Of a stretch of 64,000 nucleotides of DNA, positions 23,441-32,180 are shown in pieces (position 1 is the first letter of the stretch; each line of letters opens with the position of its first letter). The DNA comes from Glaciecola sp965660625 (lineage in GTDB: Bacteria > Pseudomonadota > Gammaproteobacteria > Enterobacterales > Alteromonadaceae), in NCBI GenBank assembly GCA_965660625.1, contig CBFIAR010000004.1:1-64000 (forward strand), given 5' to 3'. Below the pieces are notes generated by a model. It did no database searches and was not told the origin of the DNA. It was given only the letters and a program-made list of their open reading frames with translations. Made by a program: the position numbers and the translations under genes.

Positions 23441-24748
23441 CTAAGCAGATAAAAATACTTTCTTAAAGAATTTTCCTAAACTCACATTAAATTCTTCAGG
23501 CCTTATGCCCGCTATGATGTAGTCATCAGTTTCTTGCAGATCAACACGTTGAACTTCAGTATGCTGTTGGGTTTGCAAACTATAGAAAATCATCACTACG
23601 GGATCGAGCGGGTGCTGAGCATTGCGCTTACTGACAATCCCTAGTTGTTTGCTATTAAGTTCAACCAATGAGCCAACTGGGTGCAGCCCAATGGCATTAA
23701 TAAATTCGTTAACTAATTCTCGATCAAGCGTGTTATCGCGCTCTAACTCCTGCAGGGCTGCAGTTGCACTAACAGAATGTTGATGATGTCGATTCGATAT
23801 CATCGCATCGTAACAGTCGACAATGGCAGCCATTTGAGCATATACGCTGATTTCTGAGGCCGTTTTTGCTTTCGGATAACCTGTGCCATTGATGCGCTCA
23901 TGATGATTAGCGATAACATCTAAAACAATCGATTTTGGGGCAGCCAAGCCTTCCGTTATTTCGACACCAATATCGACATGAGTTTTCAGTGTCATCCATT
24001 CAGTCTCATTGAGTTTGGCTGTTTTTGCGACGAGTTCACGGGGCAGGGCAGCCATGCCGATATCCATGAGTAAGCCAGCATTCGTTAAATCCTCAACTTC
24101 AGTCTCAGACATGTCTTTTGCACGAGCAAACATAGCGAGTAAAATTGCACAATTGATAGCATGTTCTACTAAATATTCATTGGCGTCTTTGAGCATTAAT
24201 AAACAAGAGAGTTCATCGTTGTTGTCAAATACAGACTCAATGATGTCTTGCGACAGCTTATTCAAATCATCGATATTCGGTGTGGAGCCGGAACGTAATT
24301 GAGTGAGAAAATTCTTTTGCACATTCTTGGCTTGGAAATAGAGCTTATCAGCCTCTTCTAATGCTGTTTGATGCCGCATGGCGTTGATGGCGTTTGTCGA
24401 TTTGGATTCTTCTCTTCGCTTTATTTTTATGGATCCTCCTATTGCAATGCTGGAACTCATAGTGTGATGCTGTAATTGGACCAAATCCGTTGTGGGATTG
24501 TTCTCACCTATGTTGTCGGTATCGAGTGCTCTGTTTGATCCAGCTTGGCTATTTGTGTCACTTTCAGGGATCAGGCTTTTAGCAAAGTCAACTTCAACTT
24601 CTAATATACCTTTGCTTTTCAGCGTATCTAACATAGTTTGGGTTTTAATTAGTCCCCTATTTTTGATAAGAACGTTGCCTTCTTGCTTGACAACATTCTC
24701 AACATACATGCCTATGCTTAACTCAGAAATAGAAATTGATTTAATCAT
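23441..24748 (-). CDS. HD-GYP protein with DUF3391 domain and altered HD site
   Basis: The protein has 435 residues. DUF3391 occupies ~1-60 (SISELSIGMYVENVV, EVEVDFAKS). The HD-GYP domain spans ~195-370 with HHERINGTGYPK intact and EHAINCAILLAMFA ahead of it. HD-GYP domains hydrolyse cyclic di-GMP at a metal site. Here the HD motif reads LLMDIGMAALP instead of LLHDIGK-x-x-x-P, so the metal-binding His is Met and the usual Lys is also Met. The enzyme may therefore be inactive and act as a cyclic di-GMP sensor or scaffold. It starts only 26 bases after leuD on the same strand and may be read from the leu transcript. Confidence 0.88.
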   Translation of the reverse strand: MIKSISISELSIGMYVENVVKQEGNVLIKNRGLIKTQTMLDTLKSKGILEVEVDFAKSLIPESDTNSQAGSNRALDTDNIGENNPTTDLVQLQHHTMSSSIAIGGSIKIKRREESKSTNAINAMRHQTALEEADKLYFQAKNVQKNFLTQLRSGSTPNIDDLNKLSQDIIESVFDNNDELSCLLMLKDANEYLVEHAINCAILLAMFARAKDMSETEVEDLTNAGLLMDIGMAALPRELVAKTAKLNETEWMTLKTHVDIGVEITEGLAAPKSIVLDVIANHHERINGTGYPKAKTASEISVYAQMAAIVDCYDAMISNRHHQHSVSATAALQELERDNTLDRELVNEFINAIGLHPVGSLVELNSKQLGIVSKRNAQHPLDPVVMIFYSLQTQQHTEVQRVDLQETDDYIIAGIRPEEFNVSLGKFFKKVFLSA

Positions 24749-24774
24749 AATTTTACAGTGTGTTTACTTTAATA

Positions 24775-25374
24775 CTATAACCAAGCAAGACGTTTATCCT
24801 CGAATGTACTGATACTGTCATCAAACTCGAGCGTTTGCCCAATTGCGTCTAGTCCTTTGAGCATATTTTGTTTGTGATGTTCAGGAATGTCAAATTTATA
24901 AGTACTGTTGCCTACTTTGACGGTTTGGCTTTTGAGGTCAACATGAAAACGACTATTGGGATCCTTGGCCACATGCGCAAACAATTCGTCCATTTGCTTA
25001 CTTGGCAATGCGATAGGAAGAAATTGATTGTTAATACAATTACCATAAAAGATATCGGCAAAGCTGGTTGCAATAACACATGCGAAGCCAAAATCTGCTA
25101 AAGCCCATGGAGCATGTTCTCTGCTTGAACCACATCCAAAGTTCTCTCGAGACAGTAAAATTTTAGCCCCTTGATGTTCCGGTTTATTTAACTCAAATTC
25201 AGGGTTCAATTCCTGTTCATGCAAATCTAAATAACGCCAGTCATGAAACAAATGCACACCATAACCTGCGCGCGTCACGCCAGTTAAAAATTGTTTTGGG
25301 ATGATTTGGTCGGTATCAATATTGGCTTGGTCCAATGGTGCAGCCTTGCCGCTTAACGTTGTAAATCCTGTCAT
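24775..25374 (-). CDS. leuD: 3-isopropylmalate dehydratase small subunit LeuD
   Basis: This ~199-residue subunit forms isopropylmalate isomerase with LeuC, converting 2- to 3-isopropylmalate in leucine synthesis. Family marks are ANIDTDQIIPKQFL and ILLSRENFGCGSSREHAPWAL. The frame could begin at 25404 inside leuC, but the ATG at 25374, one base after the leuC stop and with GGAG upstream, matches the family start MTGFTTLSG. It is the last biosynthetic gene of the leu operon. Confidence 0.96.
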   Translation of the reverse strand: MTGFTTLSGKAAPLDQANIDTDQIIPKQFLTGVTRAGYGVHLFHDWRYLDLHEQELNPEFELNKPEHQGAKILLSRENFGCGSSREHAPWALADFGFACVIATSFADIFYGNCINNQFLPIALPSKQMDELFAHVAKDPNSRFHVDLKSQTVKVGNSTYKFDIPEHHKQNMLKGLDAIGQTLEFDDSISTFEDKRLAWL

Positions 25375-25375
25375 T

Positions 25376-26776
25376 CTATTCTCCAAACTGTCTTGAATCA
25401 GCAAAACTGCCGGTCAATGCTGCGGCAACAGCCATTTCAGGGCTTACTAAATGAGTTCTTGAACCGCGACCTTGGCGACCCTCGAAATTTCGATTGCTGG
25501 TAGATGCGCAGCGGTCACCCGGTTGGAGAACGTCGTCGTTCATGCCTAGGCACATTGAACAACCTGGTAATCGCCACTCAAAGCCCGCTTCTTTGAAAAT
25601 CACATCCAAAGATTCTTGCTCTGCTTGTTCTTTCACCGCAACTGAGCCCGGAACAACAATTGCCGTAATGTTGCTTTTTACTTTACCCTTCGCAGCTATC
25701 TTAGCTGCCGCTCTTAAATCTTCAATCCGACTATTAGTGCAGGAACCAATGAAAACATGCGATACCTTAATGTTGTCCCATGTTTGTCCGGCTTCCAGTC
25801 CCATATATTTGAGTGCCTTTTTAGCAGATTCTTTTGCTATAGGGTCATTAAAATCATCCGGTGATGGAATGGACTCGTTGACGCCTATTACTTGTCCTGG
25901 GTTAGTACCCCAAGTAATCTGCGGTTGAATATCCTTTGCCTGCAGAGTGACAACTGTATCAAAAGTAGCATCCGCATCAGTTGTTAATGAACGCCAGTAG
26001 TTAACGGCATCATCCCACTGCGTTTTACTTGGCGAAAATTCTTTTTCTTTAAGATAGTTAATGGTTGTTTCATCGGGTGCAATTAAGCCTGCTTTTGCGC
26101 CAGCTTCAATGCTCATATTGCAGATGGTCATGCGCTGTTCCATTGATAGGTCGCGTATCGCTTCACCACAATATTCAATAACATAGCCCGTAGCGCCAGC
26201 GTGACCTATTTCGCCAATAATAGCTAAGATGATATCTTTTGCTGTAACCCCTGTGGGTAGCTTGCCAGCCACCTCAACCTTCATGCTTTTGCCTTTACTT
26301 TGCTTTAACGTCTGAGTTGCAAGGACATGTTCAACTTGAGAGGTTCCAATACCAAAGGCGAGGGCGCCAAATGCACCATGCGTAGCTGTATGGCTGTCAC
26401 CACAAACTACCGTCATGCCGGGCTGAATAAGACCTAATTGTGGACCAATGACATGCACAATTCCTTGGTTTTTATGACCAACAGGATATAGTGGTATGTT
26501 GTGTTGCTCACAATTTATCGCCAATGTTTGCAGTTGTAATTTATTTTGTGGGCCACAAGCGTCGAGAGCTAGAGAGCGTGTGGATATGCTGTGGTCCATG
26601 GTGCCAAAAGTGAGATCGGGACGACGTACTTTACGATTTTTGTCATTTAAGCCAGCAAAGGCCTGAGGCGAAGTTACTTCGTGAATGAGATGACGGTCTA
26701 TATATAATAAGGTATCTTCGCCTAATTGTTCAACGATATGTGCGTTCCACACTTTGTCATAAAGGGTTTGAGCCAT
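25376..26776 (-). CDS. leuC: 3-isopropylmalate dehydratase large subunit LeuC
   Basis: This 466-residue aconitase-family subunit holds the [4Fe-4S] cluster that isomerises isopropylmalate together with LeuD. The cluster cysteines are in VFIGSCTNSRIEDL and in CSMCLGMN, and the N-terminal GDSHTATHGAFGALAFGIGTS is canonical. Length equals that of the E. coli protein. It lies 20 bases after leuB and is followed by leuD with one intervening base. Confidence 0.97.
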   Translation of the reverse strand: MAQTLYDKVWNAHIVEQLGEDTLLYIDRHLIHEVTSPQAFAGLNDKNRKVRRPDLTFGTMDHSISTRSLALDACGPQNKLQLQTLAINCEQHNIPLYPVGHKNQGIVHVIGPQLGLIQPGMTVVCGDSHTATHGAFGALAFGIGTSQVEHVLATQTLKQSKGKSMKVEVAGKLPTGVTAKDIILAIIGEIGHAGATGYVIEYCGEAIRDLSMEQRMTICNMSIEAGAKAGLIAPDETTINYLKEKEFSPSKTQWDDAVNYWRSLTTDADATFDTVVTLQAKDIQPQITWGTNPGQVIGVNESIPSPDDFNDPIAKESAKKALKYMGLEAGQTWDNIKVSHVFIGSCTNSRIEDLRAAAKIAAKGKVKSNITAIVVPGSVAVKEQAEQESLDVIFKEAGFEWRLPGCSMCLGMNDDVLQPGDRCASTSNRNFEGRQGRGSRTHLVSPEMAVAAALTGSFADSRQFGE

Positions 26777-26796
26777 GATTTATCCTTCTCTTTAGT

Positions 26797-27885
26797 TTAA
26801 GAGATTTGTTGTAAAATATAAGTGCCGACCGCAGCGGTAGAGCTAGCGTTCACGCGTTTTTCTTTAGGCAGTAATTCAGCGGTTAATATGCCATCTTCCA
26901 AGGTCTTTACAACAGCAGCGTCAATAGCGTCAGCTGCGTCAACTTCGCCTAGACTGTATCTTAACATCATTGAGGCTGAAAGAATTTGAGCAATTGGGTT
27001 AGCAACGCCTTTCCCTGCGATATCAGGGGCTGAGCCGCCCGCTGGTTCATACATACCAAAACCTGAACCATTGATGCTCGCCGACGGCAATAGGCCCATC
27101 GAGCCTGTTAATATTGCACACTCGTCACTGATGATATCGCCAAATAAATTAGAGCATAACATTACGTCGAATTGTGCAGGGGCACAGATAAGCTGCATCG
27201 TCGCGTTATCAATGTAAATATGTTCGAGCTTTACTTCAGGATAATCTGTTGCGACTTCTTCAACCACTTCACGCCACAAGCGACTGCAAACAAGCACATT
27301 AGCTTTATCGACAGAGGTGACTTTTTTATTACGCTTCATCGCCGCTTCAAATGCACTGATGGCAATGCGTCGAATTTCACGTTTTGAATAGCGCATGGTA
27401 TCAAAGGCAAATTGTTCTTCGTCTTCGCCTTCAAGCCCTTTGGGTTGACCGAAGTAAATGCCTGAAGTGAGCTCACGCACCACTAGCACATCGACACCAG
27501 ACTGCGCAATATCGCTGCGCAGTGGCGATAGATGCTCAAGGCCTGAGTAAATTTTTGCTGGACGTAAATTACTAAATAGATCGAAATGACTGCGCAGTTT
27601 CAGCAAAGCAGCGCGTTCTGGACGTTTATCTAAAGGCAGGCTATCCCACTTTGGACCGCCAATTGAGCCGAACAAAATCGCATCAGCCTGCTCGCACCCG
27701 TCAAGGGTTGTTTGCGGCAAAGCTTCACCATGGTGGTCGATTGCAAAACCACCTACAGGATAGGTTGTGCGCACTAGAGTAATATCAAACTTACTACAAA
27801 CCTTGTCTAATACGCGATTTGCTTGTTCCATTACTTCAGGGCCAATGCCATCCCCAGGTAAAACTGCAATATGATATGTGGCCAT
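26797..27885 (-). CDS. leuB: 3-isopropylmalate dehydrogenase LeuB
   Basis: This 362-residue NAD-dependent dehydrogenase oxidises and decarboxylates 3-isopropylmalate. It begins AVLPGDGIGPEVM and contains LLKLRSHFDLFSNLRPAK, VVRELTSGIYFG, the metal-site region SNLFGDIISDECA, and EPAGGSAPDIAGKG. Length is normal for the family. One base separates it from leuA, giving tight coupling in the leuABCD order. Confidence 0.97.
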   Translation of the reverse strand: MATYHIAVLPGDGIGPEVMEQANRVLDKVCSKFDITLVRTTYPVGGFAIDHHGEALPQTTLDGCEQADAILFGSIGGPKWDSLPLDKRPERAALLKLRSHFDLFSNLRPAKIYSGLEHLSPLRSDIAQSGVDVLVVRELTSGIYFGQPKGLEGEDEEQFAFDTMRYSKREIRRIAISAFEAAMKRNKKVTSVDKANVLVCSRLWREVVEEVATDYPEVKLEHIYIDNATMQLICAPAQFDVMLCSNLFGDIISDECAILTGSMGLLPSASINGSGFGMYEPAGGSAPDIAGKGVANPIAQILSASMMLRYSLGEVDAADAIDAAVVKTLEDGILTAELLPKEKRVNASSTAAVGTYILQQIS

Positions 27886-27886
27886 T

Positions 27887-29464
27887 CTAAACTCCTATGG
27901 TGTTTTCTAATTGTAATTTTTGTTCGTCAATTTGATCCGCGAGATAGGTATTATTTAACACGAAAATTAATGCGCGAACGCCAGATTCAACGATGTCGGT
28001 TGCTAAGCCTATACCATTAAAGCGTCGGCCATTATATTCGGCAACGACGCTAACTTGAGCAAGTGCATCGGCACCTTCACCTTTTGAATCTAATTTGAAA
28101 TCGACGATATCAATCTTATGTCCCCTCACAACCTTCATAATAGCATTATATGCTGCGTCAACAGGGCCGTTTCCTACTGCTGATTCAGTGATACTTTGGT
28201 CGCCCACTTTGAGGCGCACAGTCGCATTAGGTATAATATTGCGACCTGAGTTAGCGAGTAAATAATCTAACTGGTAGTGTGCGTGGTCATGCTTTTGTTG
28301 ATCGAAGAACAAAAGCGCCTCCAAGTCATAGTCAAACACTTGCCCTTTTTTATCGGCCAAGCGTAAAAATGCTTCGTAGATTGCGTCTAAATCATATTCA
28401 TCTGCTCGGTAACCAAGTTCATTCAAGCGATGTTTAATAACGTGTCGCCCAGAGCGAGACGTTAAGTTAAGTTTGTTTTTATTGATACCCACACTTTCTG
28501 GCGTCATTATTTCATAGGTATTCTGGCCTTTTAGCACGCCATCTTGGTGAATACCTGATGAGTGGCTAAACGCATTTGCCCCTACAATTGCTTTGTTGGC
28601 TTGCACCGGCATATTGCAGAGATTACTCACTAATTTTGAGGCCTTATGAATTTCTTGTGAATTAATATTGGTGCTTAAACCGAGCATGGCATAGCGAGTT
28701 TGTAGGATCATCGCTATTTCTTCTAGAGAGCAGTTCCCCGCTCTCTCACCTATACCGTTAACGGTGCATTCTACCTGACGAGCACCTTGTTCGACTGCTG
28801 CCAATGAGTTTGCAACAGCAAGGCCTAAGTCATTGTGGCAATGCACGGATATAACTGCCTTATCTATATTGGGAACGCGATTGTAGAGGTTTTGAATAAT
28901 GCCGCCGAATTCGGTGGGCGTTGTATAGCCAACAGTGTCAGGAATGTTGACTGTTGTTGCGCCGGCGTTTATCGCAGATTCAACCATACGGCACAAATAG
29001 TCAATATGTGTTCGTCCAGCGTCTTCGCAGCTAAACTCAACGTCATTTGTATATTTGCGCGCATATTTAATGGCTCTGACGGCCATTTCAACTACTTCAT
29101 CTTGCGATTTACGTAGTTTTGTATCTACATGGATATCCGAGGTGGCGATAAAGGTATGAATACGAAAGTGATCTGCTGCACTGAGCGATTGTCCGCAGGC
29201 ATCGATGTCTTTTTCTAAGGCTCTGGATAAGCCACAAACAATCGAGTTTTTAATTTCCTTGGCAATCAAATTAACGGATTTGAAGTCGCCCGGTGATGAG
29301 ACCGGAAAGCCCGCTTCGATAATATCAACACCGAGTTTTTCTAGCATCAATGCAATTTGTAGCTTATCTTTTACATTAAGGCTAGCCGGCAGTGCTTGTT
29401 CTCCATCACGTAGAGTTGTGTCAAAAATAATGACTTGCTTATTGCTCTGGTTGACTTTAGTCAT
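27887..29464 (-). CDS. leuA: 2-isopropylmalate synthase LeuA
   Basis: This 525-residue enzyme condenses acetyl-CoA with 2-ketoisovalerate, the first committed step of leucine synthesis. The catalytic barrel begins IIFDTTLRDGEQALP and carries the HxH metal site in SVHCHNDLGLAVAN. The C-terminal leucine-sensing regulatory domain is complete, so feedback inhibition should be intact. It is the first gene of leuABCD, about 140 bases downstream of the leader peptide, and expression should depend on the attenuator between them. Confidence 0.97.
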   Translation of the reverse strand: MTKVNQSNKQVIIFDTTLRDGEQALPASLNVKDKLQIALMLEKLGVDIIEAGFPVSSPGDFKSVNLIAKEIKNSIVCGLSRALEKDIDACGQSLSAADHFRIHTFIATSDIHVDTKLRKSQDEVVEMAVRAIKYARKYTNDVEFSCEDAGRTHIDYLCRMVESAINAGATTVNIPDTVGYTTPTEFGGIIQNLYNRVPNIDKAVISVHCHNDLGLAVANSLAAVEQGARQVECTVNGIGERAGNCSLEEIAMILQTRYAMLGLSTNINSQEIHKASKLVSNLCNMPVQANKAIVGANAFSHSSGIHQDGVLKGQNTYEIMTPESVGINKNKLNLTSRSGRHVIKHRLNELGYRADEYDLDAIYEAFLRLADKKGQVFDYDLEALLFFDQQKHDHAHYQLDYLLANSGRNIIPNATVRLKVGDQSITESAVGNGPVDAAYNAIMKVVRGHKIDIVDFKLDSKGEGADALAQVSVVAEYNGRRFNGIGLATDIVESGVRALIFVLNNTYLADQIDEQKLQLENTIGV

Positions 29465-29555
29465 ACTAATTGCCTTTTTATTGGACCGTTCTTTGCTTTG
29501 TGGAATGCTTAACGCATTTGTTCGAACGTCATTCGTATTTAATTTAGGTAGAAAA

Positions 29556-29584
29556 CAAAAAACCCGTGCTTTGCACGGGTTTTT
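29556..29584 (-). terminator. leu operon attenuator (rho-independent)
   Basis: On the minus strand ACCCGTGC (29580-29573) pairs perfectly with GCACGGGT (29569-29562) around a 3-base loop, followed by a T-run. The same GCACGGGT also occurs at the end of the leader peptide (29614-29607) and can pair with the 5' arm instead, forming the antiterminator. A ribosome that finishes the leader covers this copy and lets the terminator form. Confidence 0.92.
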
Positions 29585-29604
29585 GTGTGTTTTCGCAATA
29601 AACT

Positions 29605-29688
29605 TTACCCGTGCATTGAATTAGCCAAGAGTAATAGCAGCAGAATAGAAATTAAAGAATATCGATTATCGGATGATAAAATTTTCAT
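29605..29688 (-). CDS. leuL: Leucine operon leader peptide LeuL
   Basis: This short frame encodes 27 residues starting MKILSSDNRYS and containing six consecutive leucine codons (CTG CTG CTA TTA CTC TTG, at 29643-29626). A GGGG ribosome site stands 7 bases upstream of the ATG. When charged leucine tRNA is scarce, the ribosome should stall on the Leu run and leave the GCACGGGT copy at 29614-29607 free to pair with the terminator arm, so leuABCD is transcribed. Using five different leucine codons makes the sensor respond to several leucine tRNAs. Confidence 0.93.
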   Translation of the reverse strand: MKILSSDNRYSLISILLLLLLANSMHG

Positions 29689-29725
29689 ATTTGCCCCTTT
29701 TTTAAGTATGCTCTTTCGATTCCCA

Positions 29726-29754
29726 ACTTTACTGCGCTAAACCAGTTGGGTCAA
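29726..29754 (-). promoter_or_regulatory. Promoter of the leu operon
   Basis: On the minus strand TTGACC (29754-29749) and TAAAGT (29731-29726) are 17 bases apart. They sit ~38 bases upstream of the leader start codon, so a transcript would begin near 29719 and include the leader and attenuator. Confidence 0.7.
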
Positions 29755-29793
29755 CAGTTCAATTGAATAAAAATAAACCTTTTTTTATTCAAG

Positions 29794-32070
29794 TTAACGA
29801 GCAGTGCTTGCAAGCTTTGCCTTCATTTCTCTGCGGCGTGCATGTAACAGCGGCTCGGTGTAACCTGATGGTTGCTCTTTACCTAAAAAAATAAGGTCTT
29901 TAGCTGCTTGAAAACCAATTGAATGGTCCAAGTTTGGAAGCATTGGAATATACTCAGCATCACTTTCATTTTGACTGTCAACTAATGCTGCCATTCGTTG
30001 TAACGACTCATTCACTTGCTCAGGAGATACAAGACCATGTTCTAGCCAGTTCGCAATATGCTGACTACTAATTCTCAATGTCGCTCTGTCTTCCATTAAG
30101 CCAACCCCATTAATATCTGGGACTTTAGAGCAACCAATACCTTGATGTACCCAGCGCACAACATATCCTAAAATACCCTGTACATTGTTATCGAGCTCGT
30201 TGGTAACTTCTTGCGAACTGAGTTTTGTACCTTTTGCCATCAGCGGAATTTCTAGAATGGTATCGATATAATCCAAATGAGAATGTTTATGATCGTCAAG
30301 TATATGTCTCTGTTGTTCAAAGACGTCAACTTGATGATAATGCAGCGCATGCAAAGTAGCTGCCGTTGGAGATGGCACCCAAGCGGTATTTGCGCCAGTT
30401 TTCGGATGCCCGATCTTAACCGCCATCATGTTAGCCATTTGATCGGGGATAGGCCACATGCCTTTGCCTATTTGTGCGCGACCAGATAAGCCAAAACTCA
30501 GACCTGTAGCTACATTTGCTAATTCGTATGCATTTAGCCAAGAGCGCGTCTTTATTTCGGCTTTTGGTGCAAATGCTCCTTTCAACATGGATGTATGGAT
30601 TTCGTCACCCGTGCGGTCTAAGAAACCTGTATTGATGAAAACCACACGTTCATTGGCGGCTTGAATACAGGCACCTAAATTAAGGCTGGTTCGGCGCTCT
30701 TCATCCATAATGCCTATTTTAATCGTGTTCTTTGCTAAACCAAGTACTTGCTCCACACTGCTAAATAATCGATTTGTAAAGGCAACTTCGTCAGGACCAT
30801 GCATTTTTGGTTTTACGATGTAAATACTATTTTCTTTTGCATTTTTAAATGAGCTATTGTCAAGCAGATCATGTTTGGCGATAAGCGACGTAATCATCGC
30901 ATCCATTATCCCTTCAGGGATTTCTTGCCCTTCAAATAAAATCGCACTGTTTGTCATTAGGTGACCAACGTTGCGAATAAACATGAGACTTCTGCCGGAA
31001 AGTGTTATTTTTTCATTTTTTAGCGAGTGATATTGACGATCCGGGTTCATGCTTCGGGTAAAGGTTTTATCGCCTTTATCAAGCTGAATGCGCAAATTCC
31101 CTTGCATTAAACCCAACCAGTTTCGATAAACTAAGGTTTTGTCTTCGGCATCCACAGCGGCAACACTGTCCTCACAATCCATAATCGTGGTTATCGCCGA
31201 CTCTAGTAAGATGTCTTTCAAACTTGTTGGATCAGTTTTACCTATTGGATGTGAGTTATCAAACTGCAATTCGGCATGTAAGCCGTTGTGACATACTACT
31301 ATTGCTGTCGGATTTTCTATTGTTCCCTGAAAACCAATCAGTTGAGATGGATTTTTTAAATATGCGGTGCCGCCATCTGCCAATGTAATAGTCATACCAG
31401 CATCGCTTAACTGATAATCTCGACTCCCGACGTGGCTACCTGCATTCAAGGGGAGAATAGTATCTAAATACTCTCTTGCTTTGAGGATAACTTTATTGCC
31501 ACGAATCGGGTTGTATGTTGCTTTGGTTTCAGCGCCATCTTCGTCCGAAATAACGTCAGTGCCATACAGCGCATCGTATAAGCTACCCCAACGAGCATTA
31601 ACTGCATTTAATGCATATCTCGCGTTATTAATTGGCACAACAAGTTGTGGTCCTGCCATCGTTGCAATCTCAGCATCTACGTTTTGCGTCCCAATTGCTT
31701 TTGGAAGAGGAGGCTCTTTCAAATAGCCTATCGAGCTTAAAAAGTTTTTGTATTCATTTGCGGGAGCGTCGATGTCGGAACGGTGAAAGTCGTCAATTTG
31801 CTTTTGTAATGTTTCACGTTCGTTCAGCAATGCTTTATTCAGTGGGATTAGGTTTTCAAGTATATTTTCGAAACCTTGCCAAAAGGTAAGGGCGTCAGTT
31901 TGAGAGTTAGGTAAGGCGCTTGACTCGATAAAATTGAGTAATTCACTGGCGACTGACAGTTTGCCCTTGGCTACATACTTTTCTGCGTTGCTTGGCGCAG
32001 CACTGTTGCTGTTTGCGCCATTTACACTGGATGAACTTGTTGGCTTTCCTGAAACCGTAGACATTGGCAT
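29794..32070 (-). CDS. glcB: Malate synthase G
   Basis: This monomeric, long-form malate synthase (758 residues) condenses glyoxylate with acetyl-CoA to malate, completing the glyoxylate shunt with isocitrate lyase encoded nearby. It has the barrel segments TTIMDCEDSVAAVDA, LSGRSLMFIRNVGHLM, and IGIMDEERRTSLNL, and the C-terminal domain through KVPDINGVGLMEDRATLRIS. It is about 30 residues longer than the usual ~725 owing to a Ser/Asn-rich N-terminal extension (residues ~1-30), so the true start may lie inside. It lies downstream of the LysR-type gene on the same strand. Confidence 0.95.
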   Translation of the reverse strand: MPMSTVSGKPTSSSSVNGANSNSAAPSNAEKYVAKGKLSVASELLNFIESSALPNSQTDALTFWQGFENILENLIPLNKALLNERETLQKQIDDFHRSDIDAPANEYKNFLSSIGYLKEPPLPKAIGTQNVDAEIATMAGPQLVVPINNARYALNAVNARWGSLYDALYGTDVISDEDGAETKATYNPIRGNKVILKAREYLDTILPLNAGSHVGSRDYQLSDAGMTITLADGGTAYLKNPSQLIGFQGTIENPTAIVVCHNGLHAELQFDNSHPIGKTDPTSLKDILLESAITTIMDCEDSVAAVDAEDKTLVYRNWLGLMQGNLRIQLDKGDKTFTRSMNPDRQYHSLKNEKITLSGRSLMFIRNVGHLMTNSAILFEGQEIPEGIMDAMITSLIAKHDLLDNSSFKNAKENSIYIVKPKMHGPDEVAFTNRLFSSVEQVLGLAKNTIKIGIMDEERRTSLNLGACIQAANERVVFINTGFLDRTGDEIHTSMLKGAFAPKAEIKTRSWLNAYELANVATGLSFGLSGRAQIGKGMWPIPDQMANMMAVKIGHPKTGANTAWVPSPTAATLHALHYHQVDVFEQQRHILDDHKHSHLDYIDTILEIPLMAKGTKLSSQEVTNELDNNVQGILGYVVRWVHQGIGCSKVPDINGVGLMEDRATLRISSQHIANWLEHGLVSPEQVNESLQRMAALVDSQNESDAEYIPMLPNLDHSIGFQAAKDLIFLGKEQPSGYTEPLLHARRREMKAKLASTAR

Positions 32071-32180
32071 ACTCCGTTGTAGTGTTTCTTACAGTTTAAG
32101 GAATATAACGACAGTTTTTTAGTTTATGTTCAGTATGTTTGCTATAGATACTATGAATGTAGTGAGTGCCATTATATTTT

